NCBI GenBank assembly: GCA_019348335.1 | Contig: JAHWJR010000039.1 | Coordinates: 1 to 12,823, forward strand | Origin: Actinomycetota bacterium | GTDB taxonomy: Bacteria; Actinomycetota; Acidimicrobiia; Acidimicrobiales; CADCSY01 | Direction of reading: 5' to 3' | Length of the DNA stretch: 12,823 nt | Shown here: positions 1-6,560 of the stretch, piece after piece | How positions within the stretch are numbered: position 1 is the stretch's first letter | Layout: each line of letters opens with the position of its first letter | Notes under the pieces: generated by a model | Databases searched by the model: none | What the model was told of the DNA's origin: nothing | The model's input: only the letters and a program-made list of their open reading frames with translations | Position numbers and translations under genes: made by a program

Positions 1-31
1 AACGCAGATCGACCCGGCTCCGTGCCAACGG

Positions 32-55
32 GCGCCGGCGGATTATCGCCGGCGC
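32..55. repeat. Perfect GC hairpin upstream of the methyltransferase gene
   Basis: Positions 32-40 (gcgccggcg) are the exact reverse complement of 47-55 (cgccggcgc), separated by a six-base loop, gattat. No T-tract follows on either strand, so this is not a classic intrinsic terminator. It could be the terminator of a gene left of the window, a 5' leader structure of the gene starting near 81, or chance in GC-rich DNA. The AT-rich loop stands out against the surrounding sequence. Positions 1-80 hold no other supportable gene. Confidence 0.45.
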
Positions 56-69
56 AAGCAATAGAGCAA
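42..69 (-). promoter_or_regulatory. Possible leftward sigma-70-like promoter
   Basis: On the minus strand a GATAAT hexamer (47 down to 42) differs from TATAAT at one base. It is preceded, after a 16-base spacer, by TTGCTC (69 down to 64), which keeps only the TTG of the -35 consensus. If real, it would drive a divergent gene lying left of position 1. The support is only the match in an AT-rich patch of very GC-rich DNA. It overlaps the hairpin at 32-55, so an operator-like role for that palindrome is possible but unproven. Confidence 0.22.
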
Positions 70-80
70 GGCTGGAGCTC

Positions 81-683
81 CTGAGCCACTACTTCGATCC
101 CGAGCCCTCGGCGGCGTCCGATCGCCGGACGGTCACGCTGGCCCTACCCGACGTCAACCTGGAGCTGGCCACCGACCGCGGCGTGTTCTCCCGCACCGGC
201 ATCGACCCCGGCACCAAGCTCCTGCTGCTCGAGGGGCCGCCGCCGCCGGCCGAGGGTGACGTGCTCGACCTGGGTTGCGGCTACGGCCCCATCGCCCTCA
301 CCCTGGCCCGCCGCTCCCCCGCCGCCACCGTCTGGGCGGTCGACGTCAACCGCCGGGCCCTCGCCCTGGTCGAGGACAACGCCGTCGCCGCCGGCATCGA
401 CAACGTCCGCCCCGCCACCCCCGAGGACGTCCCTGCCGAGGTTCGCTTCGCCGCCATCTGGTCGAACCCACCGGTGCGCGTGGGCAAGGAGCAGATCCAT
501 GCCATGCTGCGCGCCTGGCTCGGCCGCTTGCAGCCGGACGGCACCGCCTGCCTGGTGGTGCACAAGCACCTGGGCGCCGACTCGCTGGCCCGCTGGCTGG
601 CGGGCGAGGGCTTCGCCACCCGCCGACTGCGGTCCCGCATGGGCTACCGCCTGCTCGAGGCTCGACGGGAGACCACCGCATGA
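81..683 (+). CDS. RsmC-like class I SAM-dependent methyltransferase (probable CTG start)
   Basis: This is a small methyltransferase of the RsmC/MTS-domain family, which methylates guanine in rRNA; the exact target is not determined here. Numbered from CTG 81 (200 aa), it has the N-terminal segment SHYFDPEPS, the block TDRGVFSRTGIDPGTK (about 32-46), the SAM-binding DLGCGYG (63-69), the acidic residue of AVDVN (D88) and the catalytic-type NPP motif (129-131), followed by a family-typical HKHLGADSLARWL stretch. The only conventional in-frame start is GTG 183, which would remove the first 34 residues, including conserved sequence. Homologues as I recall them begin MSHYFD, exactly at CTG 81. AAGG at 68-71 lies nine bases upstream. 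Codons before 81 look non-coding (aga, aat, att, gca). A start left of the window is possible but less likely. The stop overlaps the next start (ATGA, 680-683). Confidence 0.85.
   Translation: MSHYFDPEPSAASDRRTVTLALPDVNLELATDRGVFSRTGIDPGTKLLLLEGPPPPAEGDVLDLGCGYGPIALTLARRSPAATVWAVDVNRRALALVEDNAVAAGIDNVRPATPEDVPAEVRFAAIWSNPPVRVGKEQIHAMLRAWLGRLQPDGTACLVVHKHLGADSLARWLAGEGFATRRLRSRMGYRLLEARRETTA
667..672 (+). promoter_or_regulatory. Ribosome binding site of the SpoU gene
   Basis: GGGAGA lies seven bases before ATG 680, inside the end of the upstream methyltransferase gene. It fixes the SpoU start at 680 rather than at any upstream start in a frame that runs open through the previous gene. Confidence 0.6.
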
Positions 684-1234
684 AGAACCTGGGCGACACC
701 GATCTGAAGCGCCTGCACCGCCATTGGCGACGGCGGACCGCCGGCCGCCTGGCCCTGCTGCTCGACTCGGTCCAGACGCCGTTCAACGTCGGCGCCATCG
801 TGCGCATGGCCGCCGCCGAGCGCGTCGAGCACCTGTACGTGGCCGGCGCCTCCGCCGCACCCGACCATCCCCGCTCCCGCAAGACCTCGCTCGGCACCGA
901 GCGGTCGGTGCCCTGGACCGGCTACGAGACGGCCGACGCCGCCGTGGCCGCGGTGCGCGACGCCGGCCTGTTCCTGCTCGGGATCGAGCTGGCCGACGGT
1001 GCGGTGCCGCTCCACGAGGTGGCCCTGCCCGCTGACGTGTGCCTGGTGCTGGGCCACGAGGACCGGGGGCTGTCGGCTCGCACCCTCGAGGCCTGCGACG
1101 CCGTCGCCTTCGTCCCCCAGCTCGGGCGGGGCGGCTCCCTCAACGTCGCCTCGGCCGCCGCCATCGCCATGTACGAGGTGCGCCGCCGGGAGTGGTCGTC
1201 GACGCCGGCCGACGAGGCCCCGGCGTCGTCCTAG
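680..1234 (+). CDS. SpoU/TrmH-family RNA 2'-O-ribose methyltransferase
   Basis: This is a 184-residue SPOUT-class enzyme that would transfer a methyl group from SAM to a ribose 2'-OH in tRNA or rRNA. All three SpoU motifs are present: motif 1 around residues 29-45 (DSVQTPFNVGAIVRM, with N36 and R42), motif 2 at 122-132 (LVLGHEDRGLS) and motif 3 at about 145-165 (VPQLGRGGSLNVASAAAI), which form the SAM-binding trefoil knot. The N-terminus is short and basic (RLHRHWRRRT), with no L30e-like substrate domain as in RlmB or TsnR, so it resembles a minimal TrmH-type enzyme. The start is ATG 680, overlapping the upstream stop by 4 bp and preceded by GGGAGA. The pairing with the RsmC-like gene suggests a coupled RNA-modification unit. 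The exact nucleotide target cannot be read from the sequence. Its stop lies 23 bp from the end of the converging azlD. Confidence 0.92.
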   Translation: MKNLGDTDLKRLHRHWRRRTAGRLALLLDSVQTPFNVGAIVRMAAAERVEHLYVAGASAAPDHPRSRKTSLGTERSVPWTGYETADAAVAAVRDAGLFLLGIELADGAVPLHEVALPADVCLVLGHEDRGLSARTLEACDAVAFVPQLGRGGSLNVASAAAIAMYEVRRREWSSTPADEAPASS

Positions 1235-1257
1235 GCACCAGCACGGTCCGGGGCCCT

Positions 1258-1578
1258 TCACCCCCAGACCGCCTCCAGGGCCACCAGCATCACCATCCCG
1301 ACCACCAGGGTCACGCCCACGTTGCGGGTGCGCCAGGCCACCAGCGCCGCCACCACCCCGGCGAACAGTCGCGGCTGGAGCAGGTGCAGCTGTCCTTCGG
1401 GCCGAACCAGCGCCGGCACGACGAGGGCGGCCAGGGCGGCCGGGGGGATCTGGCGCAGGAGCCTCGCCACACCGGGCGGCACGTGGGCCAGGCGGTGAGC
1501 GGCGGCGAGGAACGAAGCGCGCATGGCGTAGGTGCCCGCCCCGGACACCACGATGGCCAGCCACACCCCGCTCCTCAC
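1258..1578 (-). CDS. azlD: AzlD-family branched-chain amino acid transport subunit
   Basis: A 106-residue membrane protein with about four hydrophobic segments (roughly 4-22, 38-58, 66-82, 87-104) and AzlD-like sequence such as SGAGTYAMRASFL near the N-terminus. AzlD is the small partner of AzlC; in studied bacteria the pair exports branched-chain amino acids and analogues across the cytoplasmic membrane. The call rests on this sequence and on direct coupling to azlC. GTG 1578 overlaps the azlC TGA (GTGA, 1575-1578). A second in-frame GTG at 1566 has AGGAG (1575-1571) only four bases upstream and would give a protein four residues shorter starting at MWLAIVVSG; the sequence does not settle between them. 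The final residues are hydrophobic (LVALEAVWG). Confidence 0.85.
   Translation of the reverse strand: MRSGVWLAIVVSGAGTYAMRASFLAAAHRLAHVPPGVARLLRQIPPAALAALVVPALVRPEGQLHLLQPRLFAGVVAALVAWRTRNVGVTLVVGMVMLVALEAVWG
1571..1575 (-). promoter_or_regulatory. AGGAG ribosome binding site near the azlD start
   Basis: AGGAG (1575 down to 1571) lies just inside the longer azlD reading and four bases before the alternative GTG at 1566. It therefore favours 1566 as the initiation codon, or supports re-initiation by ribosomes ending azlC at 1577-1575. Confidence 0.4.
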
Positions 1579-2294
1579 GGGCCCGTGCGCCCGGGACGGC
1601 GCCCGGCACGCTCCCCGAGGGCGTCGACGACCGCTCCCGCGGCGATGCCCAGTGCCGCGCCGACCACGATGGACAGGGGCCCGGCGCCCAGCTCGGCGGC
1701 GGCGACGGCGCCTGCGCCCCCGATCACCGCCGCGGCCACGGCGGGGCGGGTGGTCACCAGCGGGACGAGCAGCACGAGGAACACCAGCGGCACGGCGAAG
1801 TCCAGGGGGACGTCCTCGGGGACGGCCCCGCCCAACAGCACGCCGGCGATGGTGGCCGCTTGCCATGCCACCCACAGCACGACCGCCCCGCCCAGGTAGA
1901 AGGACAGTCGCGCCTCGGGGTTCCCGCCGCCGGCCCACCGGGCGATCGAGAGCGCGTAGGCCTGGTCGGTCAGCAGGTAGGCGGCACCGAGGCGACGCGG
2001 GAGGCGCTCATGGCGCAGGTACGGCCCCAGCGACGCCGAGTACAGCACCATGCGCAGGTTGATGGTCCACGCCACGAGGACGGCGGCGAGGGCGGAGCCG
2101 CCGCTGGCCAGCACCTCGGCCGCGGCGAGCTGCGAAGCACCGGCGAACACGATGGTCGACAGGCCGAGGGCGGCCCATCCGCCGAGGCCTCCGGCGACCG
2201 GCGCGGCGCCGGCCACCAACCCGAAGGGCACGACACCGATGAGCATCGGCGCCACGGCGACGGCCCCGGCGCGGGCTTCGGACAACGACCACAT
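1575..2294 (-). CDS. azlC: AzlC-family branched-chain amino acid permease
   Basis: A 239-residue polytopic membrane protein of the AzlC family, the large subunit of the AzlCD exporter. Near the N-terminus it has the family-typical sequence PMLIGVVPFGLVAG followed by STIVFAGASQLAAAEVL. It then has INLRMVLYSASL with the conserved NLR/Y pattern, LTDQAYALS, and several C-terminal hydrophobic segments (for example DFAVPLVFLVLLVPLV). Length fits the family. The start at ATG 2294 is the first candidate in frame; the ribosome binding site is weak. The gene lies 60 bp after priA and overlaps azlD by 4 bp, so the two subunits are probably translationally coupled. Substrate is inferred from the family only. 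These genes are not part of the usual priA neighbourhood, where fmt is common. Confidence 0.92.
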   Translation of the reverse strand: MWSLSEARAGAVAVAPMLIGVVPFGLVAGAAPVAGGLGGWAALGLSTIVFAGASQLAAAEVLASGGSALAAVLVAWTINLRMVLYSASLGPYLRHERLPRRLGAAYLLTDQAYALSIARWAGGGNPEARLSFYLGGAVVLWVAWQAATIAGVLLGGAVPEDVPLDFAVPLVFLVLLVPLVTTRPAVAAAVIGGAGAVAAAELGAGPLSIVVGAALGIAAGAVVDALGERAGRRPGRTGP

Positions 2295-2339
2295 CCGACG
2301 ATGATGGTGGTTCTTCCCGCGGCGGACGCACCATTTCCC

Positions 2340-2354
2340 CGCCAGCGGCTGGCG
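2340..2354 (-). terminator. Short hairpin directly after the priA stop
   Basis: cgccag (2340-2345) and ctggcg (2349-2354) form a perfect 6-bp stem with a three-base loop, immediately downstream of the priA TGA at 2357-2355. No T-tract follows on the minus strand, so it would be at most a weak or non-canonical terminator, or a processing or attenuation element between priA and azlC. Confidence 0.25.
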
Positions 2355-4130
2355 TCAGATCCGCAGGGGGTCGACCGCCACCCGCAGCCGGCCGGGGGGC
2401 CGGGGAACGGCGGCCAGGGCATCGCAGAGCCGGCAATGGTCGCTCGCCCGCACCAACCAGGAGCCGTCGGCCGGCCCGAGGACCTCCACTTCGGGCTGTT
2501 CCCGGAGTTGCTCGACGAACGCCGGCGCCGGCCCGCCCGACACCACCGCCAGGGCCGTCGTGGGCGGGAAGCGCAGCACCTCCCGCCGCTCGGCCTCGGC
2601 CGCCGCCACCCGTGCCGGGTCGGCGTGCAGGGCGGCCTCCACCACCTCGTGGCGGGGCAGCCGGGTCTGCAGCACCAGTCGCCCCCCTTCGGGCTTGCCG
2701 CCGAGGAGGCGGGCGGCCCGCGCCACCAGGGCCATGGCCTGCTCGGCCGCCCGGTACCGGGGGGCCAGGAGCTCGGCGTCGAGGTCGAGGAAGGCCACGA
2801 CGCCGGCCGAGCGGGCCCGGTGCAGCACCGCCTCGGTGCCCACCAGCACCCGCCCGTCGGTGTCACCGCCGGCGCCGCGGTCACCGGTGACCTCCGTCAC
2901 CGCAGCGCCGGCCAGCCGCTCGAGGTCCTCCCGGGCCCGGCTCACCCCGGGACGCAGCAGCTTGAGCCGGCCCGCCCCGCACGACAGGCAGCTGGACGGG
3001 CGGGCGGCGTCACAGCGCCGGCACACCAGCACCGCCTCCTCGTCGCCGGCGGCCACCACCGCGCCACAGTCGGGGCACCGGGCCAGGTCGCCGCAGGCCC
3101 GGCAGGCCAGCATGGCGGCGCGCCCCTTGCGGTTGAGCACGCACACCGCCGGCCGGGCGCTGCCGGCGCCGGTTCTCGCACCGCCGCCCGCCGCCCCCCG
3201 GACCAGCTCCACCAGCCGGGGCGAGTACAGGTCGGCCCGCAGCGGCTCCTCCTTGCGCCGGTCGACCACCTCCACCACCGGCCATCCCGCCCGCTCCGCC
3301 GCCCGGGACGGGACCAGCTGCGGCGCCCACGCCAGCGCCTCCAGCGAGGGGCAGGGCGAGACCCACACGCAGCGGGCGCCGGCGCGACGGGCCCGCTCGG
3401 CGGCGACGTCACGGGCGCTCCACGTCGGCTGCGACTCCTCCTGGTGCGCCTCGTCGTGCTCGTCGAGCACCACCACGGCGGCCAGGTCGACCGCCGGCGC
3501 CCACGCCGCCGCCCGGGCGCCGACCACCACCCGCGCCCCGGCCGCCGCCGCCGCCCACTCCCCCGGCACCAGCGCGCTCGACACCCCGGTGCCCCGCAGC
3601 CGGCGGGCCAGATCGGCGGCTGCCGCCGTGGACGGCGCCACCACCAGGGTCGTCCCCTGCCGGGCGGCCTCGACCACCAGCGGGAGGATGTCGGCGGCAG
3701 GCGGCAGGCGCAGCACCGAGCGGGGCAGGGACAGCGCCTCGGCGGTCAGCTCGTCGGCACCGGCGTCGCCTCCCGCCGGCGGCGCTCCCCGGTCGAGCGA
3801 GGGCAGGCCCCGTACCGCCCGCGGCGGCGAGGCGGTGCGCAGCAGGTGGGCCCTCCGGCCCGACCACCGCCACGCCGCCCATGCCGCCAGCTCCAGCAGC
3901 TCGGGCCCCGGCCCCCAGCCGGTGACCTTGGCCAGCGGCCGCAGCGCCACGCCCGGCGGGGGCGACACGTGGTCGGCCACCACCCAGCCCCCGACCCGCC
4001 GGCCGTGCAGCTGGATGCGCACCATGGTCCCCGGCCGCACGTGGTCGGCCATGCCCTCGGGGACGAGGTAGTCGAACTCCTTGTCGATGGCGGGGACGTC
4101 CGGGAGGACCCGGACGGCGCGGGCGGCCAG
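2355..4130 (-). CDS. priA: Primosomal protein N' PriA, helicase-degenerate actinobacterial type (probable CTG start)
   Basis: PriA recognises stalled replication forks and starts reloading of the replisome. From CTG 4130 the protein is 591 aa (E. coli PriA is 732). The N-terminal DNA-binding domain begins VRVLPDVPAIDKEFDYLVP (residues 6-24). Where the Walker A P-loop should be (about 139-151) the sequence reads RSVLRLPPAADIL, with no GxGKT; the DEAH-like box survives as DEHD (223-226). Eight zinc-binding cysteines in four pairs (CRAC, CPDC, CRRC, CLSC, about 343-384) are intact. The C-terminal helicase half keeps VLVGTEAVLHRA and the LRFPP region. Mycobacterial PriA likewise lacks helicase motifs, so loss of helicase activity is expected for this group. 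No ATG, GTG or TTG exists between the metK stop and ATG 4052, and that ATG would remove 26 conserved residues; CTG 4130 is the only CTG available in the spacer. No clear ribosome binding site precedes it. Confidence 0.9.
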   Translation of the reverse strand: MAARAVRVLPDVPAIDKEFDYLVPEGMADHVRPGTMVRIQLHGRRVGGWVVADHVSPPPGVALRPLAKVTGWGPGPELLELAAWAAWRWSGRRAHLLRTASPPRAVRGLPSLDRGAPPAGGDAGADELTAEALSLPRSVLRLPPAADILPLVVEAARQGTTLVVAPSTAAAADLARRLRGTGVSSALVPGEWAAAAAGARVVVGARAAAWAPAVDLAAVVVLDEHDEAHQEESQPTWSARDVAAERARRAGARCVWVSPCPSLEALAWAPQLVPSRAAERAGWPVVEVVDRRKEEPLRADLYSPRLVELVRGAAGGGARTGAGSARPAVCVLNRKGRAAMLACRACGDLARCPDCGAVVAAGDEEAVLVCRRCDAARPSSCLSCGAGRLKLLRPGVSRAREDLERLAGAAVTEVTGDRGAGGDTDGRVLVGTEAVLHRARSAGVVAFLDLDAELLAPRYRAAEQAMALVARAARLLGGKPEGGRLVLQTRLPRHEVVEAALHADPARVAAAEAERREVLRFPPTTALAVVSGGPAPAFVEQLREQPEVEVLGPADGSWLVRASDHCRLCDALAAVPRPPGRLRVAVDPLRI

Positions 4131-4167
4131 GGGGCTGGGGCCGTGACGCCCGTGCGACCCGGCTGCC

Positions 4168-5358
4168 CTAGAGCCCGAGGGCGGAGGTCAGGTCGTCGAG
4201 GCGGGGGGTGGCCTCCCAGGTGAACTCCTTGTCGGCCCGGCCGAAGTGCCCGTAGGCGGCGGTGCGCTGGAAGATGGGCCGGCGCAGGTCGAGGTCACGC
4301 AGGATGGCCGCCGGCCGCAGGTCGAAGATCTCCTGGACGGCGCCCTCGATCTTCAGCGGGTCGACGGTCTCGGTGCCGAAGGTCTCCACCAGCAGCGACA
4401 CGGGGTGGGCGACGCCGATGGCGTAGGCCACCTGGACCTCGCAGCGGCTGGCGGCGCCGGCGGCCACCACGTGCTTGGCCACCCAGCGGGCGGCGTAGGC
4501 GGCCGAGCGGTCGACCTTGGTCGGGTCCTTGCCCGAGAAGGCGCCCCCGCCGTGGCGGGCCATTCCCCCGTAGGTGTCGACGATGATCTTGCGCCCGGTG
4601 AGGCCGGTGTCGGCGGCGGGCCCGCCCAGCTCGAAGGTGCCGGTGGGGTTGACCAGCACGTCGATGTCGTCGTCGAAGCCGGCAGGCAGGAGCGGGTGGA
4701 TGACGTGCTCCTCGAGATCGGGCTTGATGAGGGTCTCGGTGTCGAGGCCGGGCTGGTGCTGGGTGGACACCACCACCGTGCGCAGCCGCACCGGGCGACC
4801 GTCCTCGTAGTCGAAGCTCACCTGGGTCTTCCCGTCGGGGCGGAGGTAGGGCAGGATCCCCGCCTTGCGCACCTCGGCCAGGCGATGAGCCAGCCGATGG
4901 GCCAGCCAGATGGGCATGGGCATGAGGTCTTCGGTCTCGTCGCAGGCGTAGCCGAACATCATCCCCTGGTCGCCGGCGCCCTGGGCGTTGAGGGCGTCCT
5001 CCATGGACAGGCCGGTGCGGCGCTCGTAGGCCGTCTCGACCCCACGGGCGATGTCGGGCGACTGCTCGTCGATCGAGACCATCACCCCGCAGGTGTGGCC
5101 GTCGAAGCCGAACGACTCCCGGTCGTAGCCGACCCCGCAGATGGTCTCGCGCACGATCTTGGGGATGTCGACGTAGGCGTCGGTGGTGATCTCGCCGGCG
5201 ACCACGGCCAGCCCGGTGGTGAGCAGCGTCTCGCACGCCACCCGCCCGTAGGGGTCGTCGGCCAGGATGGCGTCGAGGATGGCGTCGGAGACCTGGTCGG
5301 CCATCTTGTCGGGATGGCCCTCGGTCACCGATTCCGAGGTGAAGGTGTAACGGTTCAC
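4168..5358 (-). CDS. metK: S-adenosylmethionine synthase
   Basis: MetK makes S-adenosylmethionine from methionine and ATP in the cytoplasm. The protein has 396 residues, normal for the family. It shows the N-terminal TSESVTEGHPDKMADQ block with the ATP-binding His15, signature 1 GAGDQGMMFGYA (127-138) and the phosphate-loop signature GGGAFSGKD (270-278), followed by KVDRSAAYAARW. The start is GTG 5358: it fits the typical N-terminus (MNRYTFTSESVTEGHPDK), and AGGAG lies six bases upstream. Although the frame stays open upstream to 5580, that extension only shadows coaBC. GTG overlaps the coaBC TGA by 4 bp (GTGA), so the two are probably translationally coupled. No SAM riboswitch can fit in front of it. 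The methyltransferases at 81-1234 would use its product, but they are on the other strand. Confidence 0.98.
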   Translation of the reverse strand: MNRYTFTSESVTEGHPDKMADQVSDAILDAILADDPYGRVACETLLTTGLAVVAGEITTDAYVDIPKIVRETICGVGYDRESFGFDGHTCGVMVSIDEQSPDIARGVETAYERRTGLSMEDALNAQGAGDQGMMFGYACDETEDLMPMPIWLAHRLAHRLAEVRKAGILPYLRPDGKTQVSFDYEDGRPVRLRTVVVSTQHQPGLDTETLIKPDLEEHVIHPLLPAGFDDDIDVLVNPTGTFELGGPAADTGLTGRKIIVDTYGGMARHGGGAFSGKDPTKVDRSAAYAARWVAKHVVAAGAASRCEVQVAYAIGVAHPVSLLVETFGTETVDPLKIEGAVQEIFDLRPAAILRDLDLRRPIFQRTAAYGHFGRADKEFTWEATPRLDDLTSALGL

Positions 5359-6554
5359 GAACTGCTCCTGTGGACGAGGACGGCGTCGAGCACGGCGCGG
5401 GCGATGGCCCGCTTGTCGTCGAGCCCTCCATTCAAGTCGATCCCCGACGTCGACAGGACCGTCACGGCGTTGGTGTCGTGCTCGAAGCCGGCGCCCGGCG
5501 CCGACACGTCGTTGGCCACCACCAGGTCGAGACCCTTGGCTCGCAGCTTCTCGGCCGCGCCGGGGCGGGGGTCGCCCCACTCGGCGGCGAAGCCCACCAG
5601 GGTCTGCCCGGGACGGCGGCGGGCGGTCACGGCGGCGAGGATGTCGGGGGTCGGCTCGAGGACCACCTCGGGAAGCCCCTCGGCCCGCCGCAGCTTGGAC
5701 GGCGCCACCACCCGGGGCCGGAAGTCGGCGACCGCGGCGGCCATCAGCACCACGTCGGCGGCGTCGCTGTGCGCCAGCACCGCCTGCTCCATCTCGGCCG
5801 CCGTGTCGACGTTCACCACCTCGACGCCCGGGGCCACCGGGCGCTCGGCCGTGGTGATCAGGGTGACCCGGGCCCCCCGGGCGGCGGCCTCGTCGGCCAG
5901 GGCGTGGCCCTGCTTGCCCGAGGAGCGGTTGCCGAGGAAGCGCACCGGGTCGAGAGGCTCGCGGGTGCCGCCGGCGGTGACCAGCACCCGCAGCCCGGCC
6001 AGGGCGCCGGTGCCGGCGCCACCCAGCACCGACGCGCAGGCGGCCACGATCTCGGCCGGCTCGACCAGGCGCCCGGGGCCCACGTCACCCCCGGCCAGGG
6101 GCCCGGCCGCCGGCCCGACCACGTGCACGCCCCGTTGGCGCAGGGTCGCCACGTTGGCCTGCACCGCCGGCTGCTCCCACATCTCGGTGTGCATGGCCGG
6201 GCAGACCACCACCGGCGCCCGGGTGGCCAGCAGGGTGGCCACCAGGAGGTCGTCGGACAGGCCGACGGCGTAGGCGGCCAGCAGGCGGGCGGTCGCCGGC
6301 GCCACCACCACCAGGTCGGCCTCCCGGCCCAGCGTGGTGTGGGGGCTGGGCTCGGGCCCGTCCCACAACGAGGTGCGGGCCGCCTCGCTGGCCAGCGCCG
6401 AGAACGTGGTGGCGGTGACGAAGCGGAGGGCGGCTTCGGTGAGCACGGGGCGCACCACGGCGCCGGCGTCGACCAGCAGCCGGCAGACCTCGATGGCCTT
6501 GTAGGCGGCGATGCCGCCGGAGACGCCGAGGACGACCCGGCGACCCTCGAGCAC
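5355..6554 (-). CDS. coaBC: Bifunctional phosphopantothenoylcysteine decarboxylase / phosphopantothenate-cysteine ligase
   Basis: CoaBC (Dfp) joins cysteine to 4'-phosphopantothenate and decarboxylates the product to 4'-phosphopantetheine, two steps of CoA synthesis. The 399-residue protein has the FMN-dependent CoaC domain first: VSGGIAAYKA (11-20), the catalytic-type His72 in PHTTLGREADLV, and PAMHTEMW (119-126), the actinobacterial form of PxMNxxMW. The CoaB domain follows from about 186, with TAGGTREPLDPVRFLGNRSS, KQG, AAAVADFRP and the CTP-type KLRRAEG...PTPDIL region. The active-site flap reads PLAGGDVGPGRL, with Gly155 where E. coli CoaC has its catalytic cysteine; Mtb Dfp, as I recall it, also lacks the cysteine there. 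GTG 6554 is the only start, because the rpoZ stop lies nine bases upstream in the same frame. Its end overlaps metK by 4 bp. Confidence 0.97.
   Translation of the reverse strand: MLEGRRVVLGVSGGIAAYKAIEVCRLLVDAGAVVRPVLTEAALRFVTATTFSALASEAARTSLWDGPEPSPHTTLGREADLVVVAPATARLLAAYAVGLSDDLLVATLLATRAPVVVCPAMHTEMWEQPAVQANVATLRQRGVHVVGPAAGPLAGGDVGPGRLVEPAEIVAACASVLGGAGTGALAGLRVLVTAGGTREPLDPVRFLGNRSSGKQGHALADEAAARGARVTLITTAERPVAPGVEVVNVDTAAEMEQAVLAHSDAADVVLMAAAVADFRPRVVAPSKLRRAEGLPEVVLEPTPDILAAVTARRRPGQTLVGFAAEWGDPRPGAAEKLRAKGLDLVVANDVSAPGAGFEHDTNAVTVLSTSGIDLNGGLDDKRAIARAVLDAVLVHRSSS
5365..5369 (-). promoter_or_regulatory. Ribosome binding site of metK
   Basis: AGGAG (5369 down to 5365) lies six bases before GTG 5358, inside the end of coaBC. 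It is one of the clearest such sites in the window and settles the metK start against longer readings that stay open to 5580. Confidence 0.8.
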
Positions 6555-6560
6555 CGGGTG

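Noticed and set aside
1235..1257. Bidirectional terminator between the SpoU gene and azlD
   Set aside because: The 23-bp gap contains only the short palindrome gggccc and no stable stem or T-tract.
999..4223. Plus-strand open frame of over 1,000 codons across azlD, azlC and priA
   Set aside because: The protein is low-complexity, rich in Arg, Pro, Gly and Ala with no recognisable domain, and lies antisense to clear genes. Long antisense openings are expected at this GC content.
5359..5420. SAM riboswitch upstream of metK
   Set aside because: The metK start overlaps the coaBC stop and there is no leader. The region is coding sequence of coaBC.
5355..5580. N-terminal extension of MetK to position 5580
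   Set aside because: The extension overlaps coaBC in another frame and does not resemble MetK. GTG 5358 has a strong ribosome binding site and the conserved N-terminus.
4246..6273. Plus-strand open frame antisense to metK and coaBC
   Set aside because: It has no family motifs, and the two genes on the opposite strand are complete and canonical.
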